64,000 nucleotides of DNA from positions 81,128 to 145,127 of the forward strand of contig NZ_VXCP01000009.1 in NCBI RefSeq assembly GCF_011355085.1, given 5' to 3'. This document shows positions 34,224-42,434 of the stretch, one piece after another. Under the pieces are notes generated by a model. It was not told where the DNA came from and searched no databases. It was given only the letters and a program-made list of their open reading frames with translations. The translations under genes were made by a program, and so were the position numbers. This DNA comes from Pseudomonas akapageensis. Its GTDB lineage: Bacteria > Pseudomonadota > Gammaproteobacteria > Pseudomonadales > Pseudomonadaceae. The first letter of the stretch is position 1. The number at the start of each line of letters is the position of its first letter.

Positions 34224-35969
34224 TTAATACGCGGCGCGGGTAGCGTCGGTCGCTGCTTCGTCGAGCTGGCCGTTGCTGTCGATCACCACGCCGTACTCCA
34301 GGCGTGCGCCTTCGGGCGAAACCAGGCCGTTGAGGACGTCGTTCAACACGCTGGCGACAGGGCGTCGAAACGGGTGGCCATAGCCGCCGCCACCGGGGTT
34401 GACGTTGATCACGCGCTCGCCCGGCTGCGCGGTCAGCAGCGCGTTGTGGGTAAAGTGGTCCTCTTCGCCGTCGGCCTTGCGGTGGATCAGCCGGCCAAGC
34501 TTGGGTTCGAGCAGGACGTTGGTCGCGCCAGCCGCGCCGGCGGTGGGCAGTTGCCGACCTTCACCGAAACCGACCACGGTCATGGCATGGTTCAGCGGTT
34601 CGATTTCAATGCGGGTACCCGAGCCACCGCGGAATTCACCGGCACCACCGCTGTCGGTCATCAGGCTGTAGCGGTGGATGAGCACCGGATAGGAGTACTC
34701 CAGCAACTCGATGTCGCCGGACATCAGCGCACCGAAGCAGCACAGCGGGCCACAGGCCGGCCAGCCGTCCATGGCCTTGTTGGCGCCGGCACCGGAGATG
34801 ATCGAAGCCAGGACCATGGTCACGTATTCGTCGTTGCCATTGCGCGGGTCGTGGCCGGCAATGTTGATCCCGCTGGCATGGCCCCAGGAAGCGGTGACGC
34901 GATCCGGTGCGGCCTGTTCCAGGGCCTGGCGCACGGCATCGGCGAGGGTTTCCATGGGCGTGGTGGTGCTGTTGACATGGGGCGCCGGTTCTTGCGCGTT
35001 GCACAAGGTGCCCGGTGGGCCGAGGTCGACGGTCACGCAACGGTACAGCCCTTCGTTGTACGGCGGCGGCACCTGGGCAAACATCATCAGCCCCAGGTAC
35101 ACCCCGGACACCGAGTTGCCGGCGTAGGAGTTGATGAAGTAGGGCACCTGCGGCGGACTTTCGATCAAGACGTGGGCTTCGTCGCCGCGAATCTCGACCC
35201 GCGCGGTGATCGACAGTTCACCCAGGCCATGGCCCGAGTCCTCGAGCACGGCGGTGCCGGTGTAAAAGCCGTCGGGGACATCACGCAACAACGCGCGCAT
35301 GTGACGGTCGGCCATGTCCTTGAGTTCGGCGATGCACGCCCGAACCTGCTCCACGCCGTAGCGGTCCAGCAGCTCGAGCAAGTGCCGTTCACCGACATTG
35401 CATGCGCCGTATTGCGCGTTGAGGTCGCCTTCCTGGTAAGCCCGGGCACGCATGTTGGTCAGCAGCAGGTTGATCACGTCTTCGCGACGCTGGCCCCGGG
35501 ACCAGAGTTTCACCGGCGGGATGCGCAAGCCTTCGGCGTAGATTTCCTTGGCGTCCGGGTTGTAGCCGGCGGGCACCGGGCCGCCGATGTCGGTCAGATG
35601 GCCTTTGCAGACCGTCCAGAATACCAGTTCGCCTTTGTAGAAGACCGGTTTGTACATGCAGCAGTCGAGAATATGGCTGCCTTTGTAGGCGGGATCGTTG
35701 TGATAGATCACGTCGCCTTCCTGGATGTCATCACCGAAGAAACCGGCGACGCATTTCATTGCAGGAATCAGCGACCCCAGGTGGATGGGAATGTCCTGAC
35801 CTTGCAGGATCATTTCCGGAAGGTGGTCGAAGAGGGCGTTGGAGTAGTCGTGAGCCAGGTTGAAAACGCTCGAACGGCCGGTTTTTTCCAGCGTCAGGGT
35901 CATTTCGCGCTGCGCGGTTTCAAGCGCGCCTCGCACGACTGCCAGGGTGATCGGATCTACTGTACTCAT
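34224..35969 (-). CDS. Hydantoinase/oxoprolinase family protein, B subunit
   Basis: A 581-residue HyuB protein: DPITLAVVRGALETAQREM start, NLAHDYSNALFDH, then the family core VIYHNDPAYKGSHILD, KGHLTDIGGPVPAGYNP and the late ASWGHASGINIAGHDPR and GGSGTRIEIEP segments, ending NPGGGGYGHPF. It pairs with the A subunit encoded 39 nt downstream; B before A is the gene order here. Upstream lies a 375-bp gap shared with a divergent GlxA-type regulator, the best candidate controller. Confidence 0.87.
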   Translation of the reverse strand: MSTVDPITLAVVRGALETAQREMTLTLEKTGRSSVFNLAHDYSNALFDHLPEMILQGQDIPIHLGSLIPAMKCVAGFFGDDIQEGDVIYHNDPAYKGSHILDCCMYKPVFYKGELVFWTVCKGHLTDIGGPVPAGYNPDAKEIYAEGLRIPPVKLWSRGQRREDVINLLLTNMRARAYQEGDLNAQYGACNVGERHLLELLDRYGVEQVRACIAELKDMADRHMRALLRDVPDGFYTGTAVLEDSGHGLGELSITARVEIRGDEAHVLIESPPQVPYFINSYAGNSVSGVYLGLMMFAQVPPPYNEGLYRCVTVDLGPPGTLCNAQEPAPHVNSTTTPMETLADAVRQALEQAAPDRVTASWGHASGINIAGHDPRNGNDEYVTMVLASIISGAGANKAMDGWPACGPLCCFGALMSGDIELLEYSYPVLIHRYSLMTDSGGAGEFRGGSGTRIEIEPLNHAMTVVGFGEGRQLPTAGAAGATNVLLEPKLGRLIHRKADGEEDHFTHNALLTAQPGERVINVNPGGGGYGHPFRRPVASVLNDVLNGLVSPEGARLEYGVVIDSNGQLDEAATDATRAAY

Positions 35970-36071
35970 GGGTCACCAGAAATCTTGTTGTTATCCAGGT
36001 GAGGGTCGTGACGGATGTCTGCCCCACGACACAAAGCTACGCGTGCATGCCGGCTGCTGGCTTGTCACCAA

Positions 36072-36099
36072 GTGCACTGTTTTTTGCTTTGCAGTGCAC
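36072..36099. terminator. Strong inverted repeat in the hyuB / GlxA-regulator gap
   Basis: GTGCACTG and CAGTGCAC are perfect 8-bp arms around 12 nt. Outer CACC/GGTG words extend the stem with small bulges. It could be the surviving transcript-end hairpin of the lost membrane-protein gene whose tail lies at 36109-36147, or an operator about 100 bp ahead of hyuB. No U-tract follows on either strand. Confidence 0.5.
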
Positions 36100-36108
36100 C
36101 TCGGTGGC

Positions 36109-36147
36109 TCAGAAGTAGTACCCGATATTGGCGTACAACTGGTTTTC
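36109..36147 (-). pseudogene. Possible C-terminal remnant of an outer-membrane beta-barrel gene
   Basis: On the minus strand a short frame reads ENQLYANIGYYF then TGA, the aromatic-ended last strand of many pseudomonad outer-membrane channels. The frame is closed by TAG directly upstream, so only about 12 codons remain. A hairpin follows the stop at the distance expected for a terminator. The evidence is short and could be chance. Confidence 0.33.
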
Positions 36148-36344
36148 CTATTGGTTGCTGCCAACGGTGGGGCGCCCAATAATTGCGTCTGGCGGCCTGT
36201 CTTTTGTCATTGGGTGAATTGAACGGCTTGTTGTATCTGAGCGGTATTTGACCTGCCCGATCACGGTAAGATGCACACTCATCTCCAATGCCTTACCCGG
36301 GCAGGTCGGGATAAGTGCTGTAGCCAGGTCCGCAAGAGGGTCAC

Positions 36345-37379
36345 ATGCGATACGCATTTGAAAGCGTGCTCAAGAACAAAAACATGGCTTATCGCAGTGG
36401 GGATGTCTTGCCGGCGATGGAAGGGGCGCCCGTGCGGGTGGCTTTTATCCTGATGGACAACTTCTCGATGATGTCCTTTACCGGGGCCGTGGATGCACTG
36501 GTCACCGCCAACCTGATGAGCCACAAACCGCTCTACCAGATACTGACGGTAGGTTTTTCCGGGCGTCAGGTAGTCAGCGACCTGGGTATCGTCATTTCGG
36601 CGGACTGCGGGCTGGATGAACTGGAGGACAATCAGGAGGTCGTTATCGTCGCGGGCGGTTTTCGTGTGCGGCTTCAGGGCGAACCCGTGCTTCGACGCAA
36701 GCTACGAGCCGCTGCTTCATCCGGGTCGATCCTGGGTGGGTTGTGGAACGGTGCTTTTTTCCTGGCGGAAGCGAATTTGCTCGACGGATTCGAGTGTGCG
36801 TTTCATCCGGACGGCCGCGCCATGATGGCGGAGGTCTTTCCGAAAGTCAGCGTTTCCAGCCGTACCTATGTTTTCGATCGGGGGCGTATCAGCTGCGCCG
36901 GCGCAAACAGCTCGCTGCGGATGATGCTCGAGCTGATGAGACAGACAGGCAAGCAGGAACTGGTTCGTGCCGTGGAGGAGGTGCTGCGCTGCGATGAATC
37001 GGACGATGCGCGAGATATATCGGTCATCGGGGTCGACTCGGACCCGACGCTGCCGCAAACGCTCAAGTCGGCGTTGGAGCTGATGCGCCAGAACATCGAA
37101 GAGCCATTGACGATCGACGAGCTGGCTGTCTGCGTCAGAATTTCCAAGCGCCAGCTGGAACGATGGTTCTGCCGCTTCATGGGGGCGACACCGACCCGAT
37201 ACTACCTGGAGTTGCGCCTGACGCGAGCCAGGCAGCTGATTGCGCAAAGTAATCGGCCGATTGGGGAAATTGCTGTCGCCACTGGTTTCGTCAGCATTTC
37301 ACATTTTCATCGGCGCTTTCGGGATTTTTTTGGTGTGGCGCCTGGAAGTCTTCGAGTTACAGGCGAACGCAAGCACTGA
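36345..37379 (+). CDS. GlxA-type AraC family regulator (DJ-1/PfpI domain plus AraC HTH)
   Basis: A 344-residue protein. The N-terminal 30 residues are variable, then a DJ-1/PfpI-like domain follows (about 30-200: VRVAFILMDNFSMMSFTGAVDAL, VVIVAGGF, GLWNGAFFLAEANLLDG), in which the usual nucleophile elbow reads GGLWNG with no Cys. The C-terminal AraC HTH (about 245-340) has ISKRQLERWFCRFMGATPTRYYLELRL and IGEIAVATGFVSISHFHRRFRDFFG. GlxA-type regulators sense amines, carnitine or arginine-like compounds. AGAGGG lies 5-6 nt before the ATG. Divergent from hyuBA. Confidence 0.85.
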   Translation: MRYAFESVLKNKNMAYRSGDVLPAMEGAPVRVAFILMDNFSMMSFTGAVDALVTANLMSHKPLYQILTVGFSGRQVVSDLGIVISADCGLDELEDNQEVVIVAGGFRVRLQGEPVLRRKLRAAASSGSILGGLWNGAFFLAEANLLDGFECAFHPDGRAMMAEVFPKVSVSSRTYVFDRGRISCAGANSSLRMMLELMRQTGKQELVRAVEEVLRCDESDDARDISVIGVDSDPTLPQTLKSALELMRQNIEEPLTIDELAVCVRISKRQLERWFCRFMGATPTRYYLELRLTRARQLIAQSNRPIGEIAVATGFVSISHFHRRFRDFFGVAPGSLRVTGERKH

Positions 37380-37399
37380 AGGATGAGCCGAGGCCGGCG

Positions 37400-37966
37400 T
37401 TAAGGCCGGTGCATGAGATAGGCTTCACCGGTCACCCGGATCATCGGATGGGGCGTGATCTGACAAGACTTGACGATACTGAAACCCTGGCGTTCGTAAA
37501 AACGCCGGGCGCCGATATTTTCGGCGTAGTCGATCAGGCTCAGGCCATCAAGCCCCAGTTCATTGGCACGCGCCTGTGCGTGCTGGAGAAAACGCACCCC
37601 CAGGCCCTGGCCACGCCAGCCGTCGTGAAGCGCCAGGCTTGAAATATAGAGGGTGTCGGGGATTTCCATGTCGGCATAAGGTGCCAGCACCGGATCGGTC
37701 GTCAGAGTGGCGGTGGGATCGTGACGCATCGCGTAGCTGTGCATCATGCCGATGACGCGTCCTTGTGCTTCGGCGATCAGGCAATTCAGATACGAAAAAT
37801 CCACCCCTTCCCGGGCATAACGAATGGCGCCCACGTCCAGCAGATCCTGTCCAGGTTCGGCCAGCTGGCTCCAGATGTAGTCCGATGCCCCCTCGGAAGT
37901 AATCTGGAACAAACGAGCGATCTCACGCGCATCCGAGCGCTGGGCGGGGCGAAATTCAACGTTCAT
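37400..37966 (-). CDS. GNAT family N-acetyltransferase
   Basis: A 188-residue single-domain GNAT: FRPAQRSDAREIARLF start, LYISSLALHDGWRGQGLGVRFLQHA (acetyl-CoA loop RGQGLG) and AENIGARRFYERQGFSIV. No signal or membrane segment. Convergent with the GlxA-type regulator gene, 20 nt apart. Substrate unknown. Confidence 0.82.
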   Translation of the reverse strand: MNVEFRPAQRSDAREIARLFQITSEGASDYIWSQLAEPGQDLLDVGAIRYAREGVDFSYLNCLIAEAQGRVIGMMHSYAMRHDPTATLTTDPVLAPYADMEIPDTLYISSLALHDGWRGQGLGVRFLQHAQARANELGLDGLSLIDYAENIGARRFYERQGFSIVKSCQITPHPMIRVTGEAYLMHRP

Positions 37967-38118
37967 TCACATGACTCCACAAGGAATTGGGGCACCCTTA
38001 TAGCGTGGAAGCTTGAGGAGTTTCAATGTGTTGTCGAGGGCTTGCCTACCCTGTTGCAAGGCGATCGGCGCTGCCTTGGCCGGGTTCTCCGGCGCTCTTC
38101 GCGGAGCCTGATCCGAAC

Positions 38119-38154
38119 CTGAGCAAGGATGTCGCCACGAACGGCCTTGCTCAG
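38119..38154. terminator. Hairpin overlapping the stop codon of the LysR gene
   Basis: CTGAGCAAGG and CCTTGCTCAG are perfect 10-bp arms with a 16-nt loop. The right arm contains the stop codon of the minus-strand LysR gene. No U-tract is present, so termination efficiency is uncertain. Confidence 0.5.
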
Positions 38155-39140
38155 TCCTGCAATCGAGAGATTTTATCTGCCGCTGCACTGATTTGGCCGT
38201 GTAGCCAAAGTTGCGCTGGATCATTGTCATTACTGGTGTGCCAGATCATATCCAACTGTTGGCGGGCAACAGGGTAGGGCAATGGCTTGATCATGAATCC
38301 CAGGGTTCTGGCAAATGTCCTGGCCAATGGTCGCGGCATGATTGCCAGTAGCTCGCTTCCTTCCAGAAGCATCGGCAACGCCAGAAAATGCGGAAGCACA
38401 ATTTGCCGCCGCGCCGATAATCCCGCCTCATTCAATGCATGCTCCAAAGCATTGCGATCATACATTTGCGCCTGCCGGGCCAGCCCCCTTTCAAGTATGT
38501 AACCGCTCAGCACGCCTTCACCTTCGCCTCCCAAGGACACCACTGCCAGCGGATACGTGGCCAGATCCTCAAGTTGCAGCGCTTTAGCGCCAATCGGGTG
38601 CCCACCACTGCAGACGAAGACCTCATCCTGAAACAGTACCGGCTTTGTGCGAAATCGTTCAGGGACACTGCGAAAAGTGCCTATCGCGACGTCAATACGC
38701 CCTAGATCGATCTGCTCCGCGAGGTCCAGACGAGTCGATGGAGTAATCAACAGATCGATACCCGGGGCTGCAATCGACAGTTGCTGATTGAGTTGAGGCA
38801 GTAGCGTTGCCGAAATGTAGTCATTTGCCGCGATAACAAAGGAGCGATTCACACCCTCCGGATTAAAGGGAGCAACTGCCTGGGTAAGCGTTTTGCTCAT
38901 GCTGTGCAGAGCAGCACGAAGTGGGCCGCTGATCTCTATCGCGTAGCTGGTAGGTGTCATTCCTTTTCCGGTACGCACAAAAATTTCCTGATCCAATGCT
39001 TCTCGCAAACGGGATAACGCATGACTGACAGCAGATTGACTCAAGTGCAGGCGTTGGCTTGCACGAAGCACGCTGCGCTCTTCCATGACGGCATCGAAGA
39101 CTCTGATTAGATTCAGATCCAGCTTGTCGAAAGCAATCAT
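38151..39140 (-). CDS. LysR-type regulator (probable controller of the PnbB-like operon)
   Basis: A 329-residue LTTR. HTH at about 1-65 (LNLIRVFDAVMEERSVLRASQRLHLSQSAVSHALSRLREAL), effector domain to the end with the NahR/NodD-like spacing of VFVCSGGHPI and GLSARRQIVLPHF. It is divergent from the lyase pair (39325), the arrangement known for the p-nitrobenzoate regulator PnbR and pnbB-type genes. Base composition of this gene and the next two is visibly lower in GC than the surroundings. Confidence 0.83.
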   Translation of the reverse strand: MIAFDKLDLNLIRVFDAVMEERSVLRASQRLHLSQSAVSHALSRLREALDQEIFVRTGKGMTPTSYAIEISGPLRAALHSMSKTLTQAVAPFNPEGVNRSFVIAANDYISATLLPQLNQQLSIAAPGIDLLITPSTRLDLAEQIDLGRIDVAIGTFRSVPERFRTKPVLFQDEVFVCSGGHPIGAKALQLEDLATYPLAVVSLGGEGEGVLSGYILERGLARQAQMYDRNALEHALNEAGLSARRQIVLPHFLALPMLLEGSELLAIMPRPLARTFARTLGFMIKPLPYPVARQQLDMIWHTSNDNDPAQLWLHGQISAAADKISRLQD

Positions 39141-39324
39141 GGCAAAATTTTCCGGATAGGCGCGTGTAGGCTATTGATTTGAGTCCATAAATCCAGCGTT
39201 TGCAAGCTTGTATCCCAGTTAGGATCGTATGAATGTCATGCATTAAGACACTGCAGAAAATTCTCTTTTTGTCAGTGCGAAGGTATGGGAGAGTGTTGCA
39301 AACTTTGAAGCAGTGGGTGTCCGT

Positions 39325-39855
39325 ATGAAAAAGCGTGATGATCTGATTAATCTGTGCATTGAATTTCTTTCCAAGGTCAAAGATAAAACTGCCTGTGCTG
39401 ATATAGAGAAATGGCTGAACGATAATTACGGTGCGGACAGTGATACATACCAAAAAATCGCTGAGCTCGTGATCGAAGGTGTTGCGCAAGGATGGGCGGC
39501 CAATACTGAAATCAGCGGCCCACATTATCGTCGTAGCCGGCTATGCGAACCCTGTGCTGAAACTTTTTATTTCAGCATTACCGCCGTTTATATGGACAGT
39601 AAGGGCCATGAGCTGGATAACCCGCAGCGCACATTCCGTGGTGATTATCACTGTCATCCTTATGGTGAGCTGAATATGGTTATTCCACTCGACGAAGGTG
39701 CTGTACTGGCCGGGCCACGTGGCTGGCAGGGCGCCGGATGGACCGCGCCAGCACCGGGAAGCCATCACTATCCTGAAGTAAAGAACGGTGCATTGATTGC
39801 ATTTTTCTTCCTGCCTGCTGGCCGAATTTCCTATGATTTACAAACCGAAGGCTGA
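39325..39855 (+). CDS. 4-hydroxylaminobenzoate lyase-like protein (PnbB/DUF4863 family)
   Basis: A 176-residue protein with a helical N-terminal third and a cupin-like C-terminal part carrying histidines in DYHCHPYGELNMVIPL and APGSHHYPEV. It resembles PnbB, which converts 4-hydroxylaminobenzoate to protocatechuate and ammonium in nitrobenzoate degraders. No nitroreductase gene (pnbA) is near, so the physiological substrate may be another arylhydroxylamine. ATG 39325 is chosen over a GTG at 39313; neither has a good ribosome site. Its TGA is followed at once by the ATG of the next gene. Confidence 0.65.
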   Translation: MKKRDDLINLCIEFLSKVKDKTACADIEKWLNDNYGADSDTYQKIAELVIEGVAQGWAANTEISGPHYRRSRLCEPCAETFYFSITAVYMDSKGHELDNPQRTFRGDYHCHPYGELNMVIPLDEGAVLAGPRGWQGAGWTAPAPGSHHYPEVKNGALIAFFFLPAGRISYDLQTEG

Positions 39856-40404
39856 ATGCAGGTGATATACCGTTTTTCGCAGCCAGGATTACAGTGGAAT
39901 ACAATCGCCCATTGGCGTTCATTAATGGCGTCGACCAACAGAGACTGGTTATTTGACAAAGGATCGCTGACTCGTCGTTTGAGAGCATTGTCCGACGATG
40001 AGTTCAAGGTGATTCCTTTACGTGAAGAGGCAGGACCGATCCTGCCACAGGAATGCCAGTTACTGGGACTGCCACCAGGGGGCAGGGGCTGGATACGTGA
40101 GGTCTACCTGGTCGGATTTGATCGACCCTGGATATACGCAAGATCGGTAGTTGGAGATCGGGATACGGATGGCAGCGATTCAGCATTATTTAAATTAGGT
40201 AGTGTTCCACTCGGGACTTTGTTGTTCGGCGAAAAATCCTATCAACGCGGTGAAATTGAAGTGTGTCGCTATGAGGACGCCTGCAATGCGAGCAGACAAC
40301 CTGCTTATCCGTTATGGGCCAGACGTTCCATATTCAGCCGCGAGCAAACAAATATCCTGGTTCATGAAATGTTCTTGCCAGCCCTTTGGGAGGAGTTGAG
40401 TTAG
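39856..40404 (+). CDS. UbiC-like chorismate pyruvate-lyase
   Basis: A 182-residue protein aligning with UbiC: WLFDKGSLTRRLRAL, GWIREVYLVGFDRPWIYARSVV, LGSVPLGTLLF and the C-terminal WARRSIF...VHEMFLPALW match UbiC landmarks in order. UbiC removes pyruvate from chorismate to give 4-hydroxybenzoate. This is not in a ubiCA setting. It starts on the base after the stop codon of the PnbB-like gene (TGAATG), so translation is coupled. Together they suggest an aromatic-acid side route rather than ubiquinone supply. Confidence 0.75.
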   Translation: MQVIYRFSQPGLQWNTIAHWRSLMASTNRDWLFDKGSLTRRLRALSDDEFKVIPLREEAGPILPQECQLLGLPPGGRGWIREVYLVGFDRPWIYARSVVGDRDTDGSDSALFKLGSVPLGTLLFGEKSYQRGEIEVCRYEDACNASRQPAYPLWARRSIFSREQTNILVHEMFLPALWEELS

Positions 40405-40546
40405 AGAAATAAGCGGAACATTGTTGCGATGAGATTTTTCTTGCGGCCCCGAGCGACTGATCCGTGTTTTTCCACTCCGCCTGCCACTACCGCTGCAATT
40501 GGCGTGGATCTACAGTCAGGGGCGCACCTTCCGGGGACTTCAGGTC

Positions 40547-41476
40547 ATGTACAGCTCGCTTGCCACACCGAGCACCGCTCGCCAATTGCATGACCGGATC
40601 TATGCCGGCGAGATCATTCGCTTTACTGACCTGCAGCCCATGACAACGCTGGTGGACTTTACGCGTACCTTCCTCGAAGACGCGCTGCATCCCTGGCCGC
40701 CGCAACAGATCCATCGCCACTTGAGTCACAGCGAGCAGACAGTGCTCTTTGCAAAATGTCAGAACGACTTCGCAGGTTCCACCGAGATCCAGCGTCGATG
40801 GCAGGACATTGTGGAGAGCCTTGGAATCGCAGCCGATACCCTGGCTTGTGATCGCCTGCACCTGCGTTTTCAGCCACATCGCGAGCCAGACCAGTTCACG
40901 CCGCGGGCCCGCACGACGGCCACCATCGCCTTTCACCGCGATACCTGGGGGTCGAATATCTATGCGCAAACCAACTGGTGGGCGCCGATCTATCCCATCA
41001 CGGCAGGGCGAACCTTCGCCTTGTATCCGGGGCTCTGGCGGCGCCCGCTGCTCAATTCCAGCGCCGACTTCGACATGCGCGCCATTTTGCAGCGATCCCA
41101 TTGTCACGGCCGCAATGCGGTGGATGCCGATGAAGCCATCCCGCATCTGCTGGAAGCGATCGACCCGCGGGAAGGGATCGCCGTCGATATCGCCCCGGGG
41201 AGCCTGATCGCCTTTTCCGGGGCACACGCCCATGCCGGCGTCGGCAATAGCACCGGGCTGACACGCATCTCGTTCGAAACCCGATCCGTTCTGATCGCCG
41301 ACCTGATCGCCGGATTGGGGGCGCCCAATGTTGATGGTCATGCGCCCTGGAAGACTGTCGGACTGTTTCGCCGAATGAGCGATGGCAGGCGCCTGAACGA
41401 GGTTCTGGATTGCGGTTTTATCGAGCCCTATCCAGGGGCCTCGGGTGCGAGTACATTTCTAAAAAATAGAACGTAA
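40547..41476 (+). CDS. Fe(II)/2-oxoglutarate-type oxygenase-like protein
   Basis: A 309-residue protein. A facial-triad pattern is visible: H-x-D in AFHRDTWGSN (H130, D132), a distal His in FSGAHAHAG (227/229) and an Arg in LTRISFETR that could bind 2-oxoglutarate. A tryptophan-rich stretch (QTNWWAPIYPI) follows the first ligands, as in phytanoyl-type folds. The start is uncertain: the frame continues upstream to a TGA at 40430 without any ATG, and composition shifts from low to high GC near 40440, so the true 5' end may have been lost. ATG 40547 is the first usable start. Confidence 0.6.
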   Translation: MYSSLATPSTARQLHDRIYAGEIIRFTDLQPMTTLVDFTRTFLEDALHPWPPQQIHRHLSHSEQTVLFAKCQNDFAGSTEIQRRWQDIVESLGIAADTLACDRLHLRFQPHREPDQFTPRARTTATIAFHRDTWGSNIYAQTNWWAPIYPITAGRTFALYPGLWRRPLLNSSADFDMRAILQRSHCHGRNAVDADEAIPHLLEAIDPREGIAVDIAPGSLIAFSGAHAHAGVGNSTGLTRISFETRSVLIADLIAGLGAPNVDGHAPWKTVGLFRRMSDGRRLNEVLDCGFIEPYPGASGASTFLKNRT

Positions 41477-41578
41477 TCGTCGAAATTAGTCGGCTATTGC
41501 GATTGTAGTGTGGGTGGCAGACTTTACTCAACGCGGCGCTCCATGGTGGATGCGCCCTGATTGATGGAAGAACATCCC

Positions 41579-42019
41579 ATGACCCAATCTGCAGCAACTA
41601 CCGCCCGTGATACCCAAGAACTGTCCAGCGCCGGCGCAACCACTGCCACGGCTGCTCTGGTCGGCCGTGTGTCCCTCAGCGCCATCTTCATCCTTTCAGG
41701 CATCTCCAAACTGAGCGCCCCGGCGGCGATGATCGGCTACATCGGTTCGGTTGGCTTGCCATTCCCGCAACTCGCGCTGGTGCTGGCCATCGTCATCGAG
41801 ATCGCAGGTGGCATCGCGCTGATCGCGGGTTACCGCACCCGTACTGTCGCGCTGGGGCTTGCCGTATTCAGTGTGATCACCGCGCTGGCCTTCCATAACA
41901 ACCTGGGCGACCAGAACCAGTTCATCCACTTCTTCAAGAACATCGCCATGGCCGGTGGCCTGTTGCAACTCGTCGCGTTCGGCGCCGGTCGTTTCAGCCT
42001 CGACGCCCGTCGTGGCTGA
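41579..42019 (+). CDS. DoxX family membrane protein
   Basis: A 146-residue protein with four hydrophobic segments. It carries the DoxX hallmarks RVSLSAIFILSGISKLSAP, IEIAGGIALIAGYRTRTVALGLA and ALAFHNNLGDQNQFIHFFKNIAMAGGLLQL. Family members are quinone-linked or redox-partner membrane proteins. GGAAG precedes ATG 41579. A strong hairpin lies after the stop, shared with the convergent DUF3077 gene. Confidence 0.87.
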   Translation: MTQSAATTARDTQELSSAGATTATAALVGRVSLSAIFILSGISKLSAPAAMIGYIGSVGLPFPQLALVLAIVIEIAGGIALIAGYRTRTVALGLAVFSVITALAFHNNLGDQNQFIHFFKNIAMAGGLLQLVAFGAGRFSLDARRG

Positions 42020-42077
42020 GCCGAAACCGGCAAAAAAGGTTCATTACACGTTAGCGTGAGATGGAACCACACGACGG

Positions 42078-42114
42078 TCCACCGCTCACTCCAGGAAAGG
42101 GGGTGAGCGGTGGA
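42078..42114. terminator. Bidirectional hairpin between DoxX and DUF3077 genes
   Basis: TCCACCGCTCAC and GTGAGCGGTGGA are perfect 12-bp arms with a 13-nt loop, placed between two convergent stop codons. No U-run. It probably ends both transcripts. Confidence 0.65.
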
Positions 42115-42128
42115 CTTCATTACAGCGA

Positions 42129-42434
42129 TTATTGGGTGGTCTGCAAATGACTGGCCTCTATCCCATCCAGTACCGCCTCGATCAGCGCCTTGGCCATCTG
42201 CGCCGAATGCAGGGTCGACCAGGCAAAGCCACGGCCTACTTCGTTGGTATGTTCGACCACTTGCGGGCCGATGTCGCAAGCGCATTTGAGGTACAACGCA
42301 GCGTGTACCAGAGCGTCTTCGGCGCTGATGCCGGGGCGTACGGCGAACAAGGGGGCGTGGCCATCGCAGGCGCCGAAGTGGGTTTCGGTTGTTTGGCCGA
42401 GGTTGAAGGGGGGATCGGGGACAAGTTTTTTCAT
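42129..42434 (-). CDS. DUF3077 family small protein
   Basis: A 101-residue soluble protein. It has the DUF3077 pattern FAVRPGISAEDALVHAALYLKCACDI and WSTLHSAQMAKALIEAVLDGIE, that is, a short helical protein of unknown role that occurs in many copies in pseudomonads. GGAG sits 6 nt before ATG 42434 and forms part of a hairpin. About 250 nt of structured leader precede the start (see separate entry). Convergent with DoxX. Confidence 0.75.
   Translation of the reverse strand: MKKLVPDPPFNLGQTTETHFGACDGHAPLFAVRPGISAEDALVHAALYLKCACDIGPQVVEHTNEVGRGFAWSTLHSAQMAKALIEAVLDGIEASHLQTTQ

Larger units (their letters stand above)
35970..36344. other. Intergenic control region between hyuB and the GlxA-type regulator
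   Basis: 375 bp without a complete gene. It holds the 36072-36099 inverted repeat, the possible beta-barrel remnant and, near 36290-36311, CTTACCCGGGCAGGTCGGGATAAG with partial symmetry. Promoters for both divergent genes must lie here, but no convincing -35/-10 pair could be chosen by eye. Confidence 0.5.

Noticed and set aside
32064..36002. Long plus-strand open frames (719 and 542 codons) opposite hyuA and hyuB
   Set aside because: Both are shadows of the hydantoinase genes; the Gln/Gly/His-rich translation resembles no protein, and the minus-strand motifs are clear.
3..39855. AurF-like di-iron protein and PnbB-like lyase as one N-oxygenation pathway
   Set aside because: They are 38 kb apart with unrelated neighbours, and the di-iron protein's substrate is unknown; linking them would be speculation.
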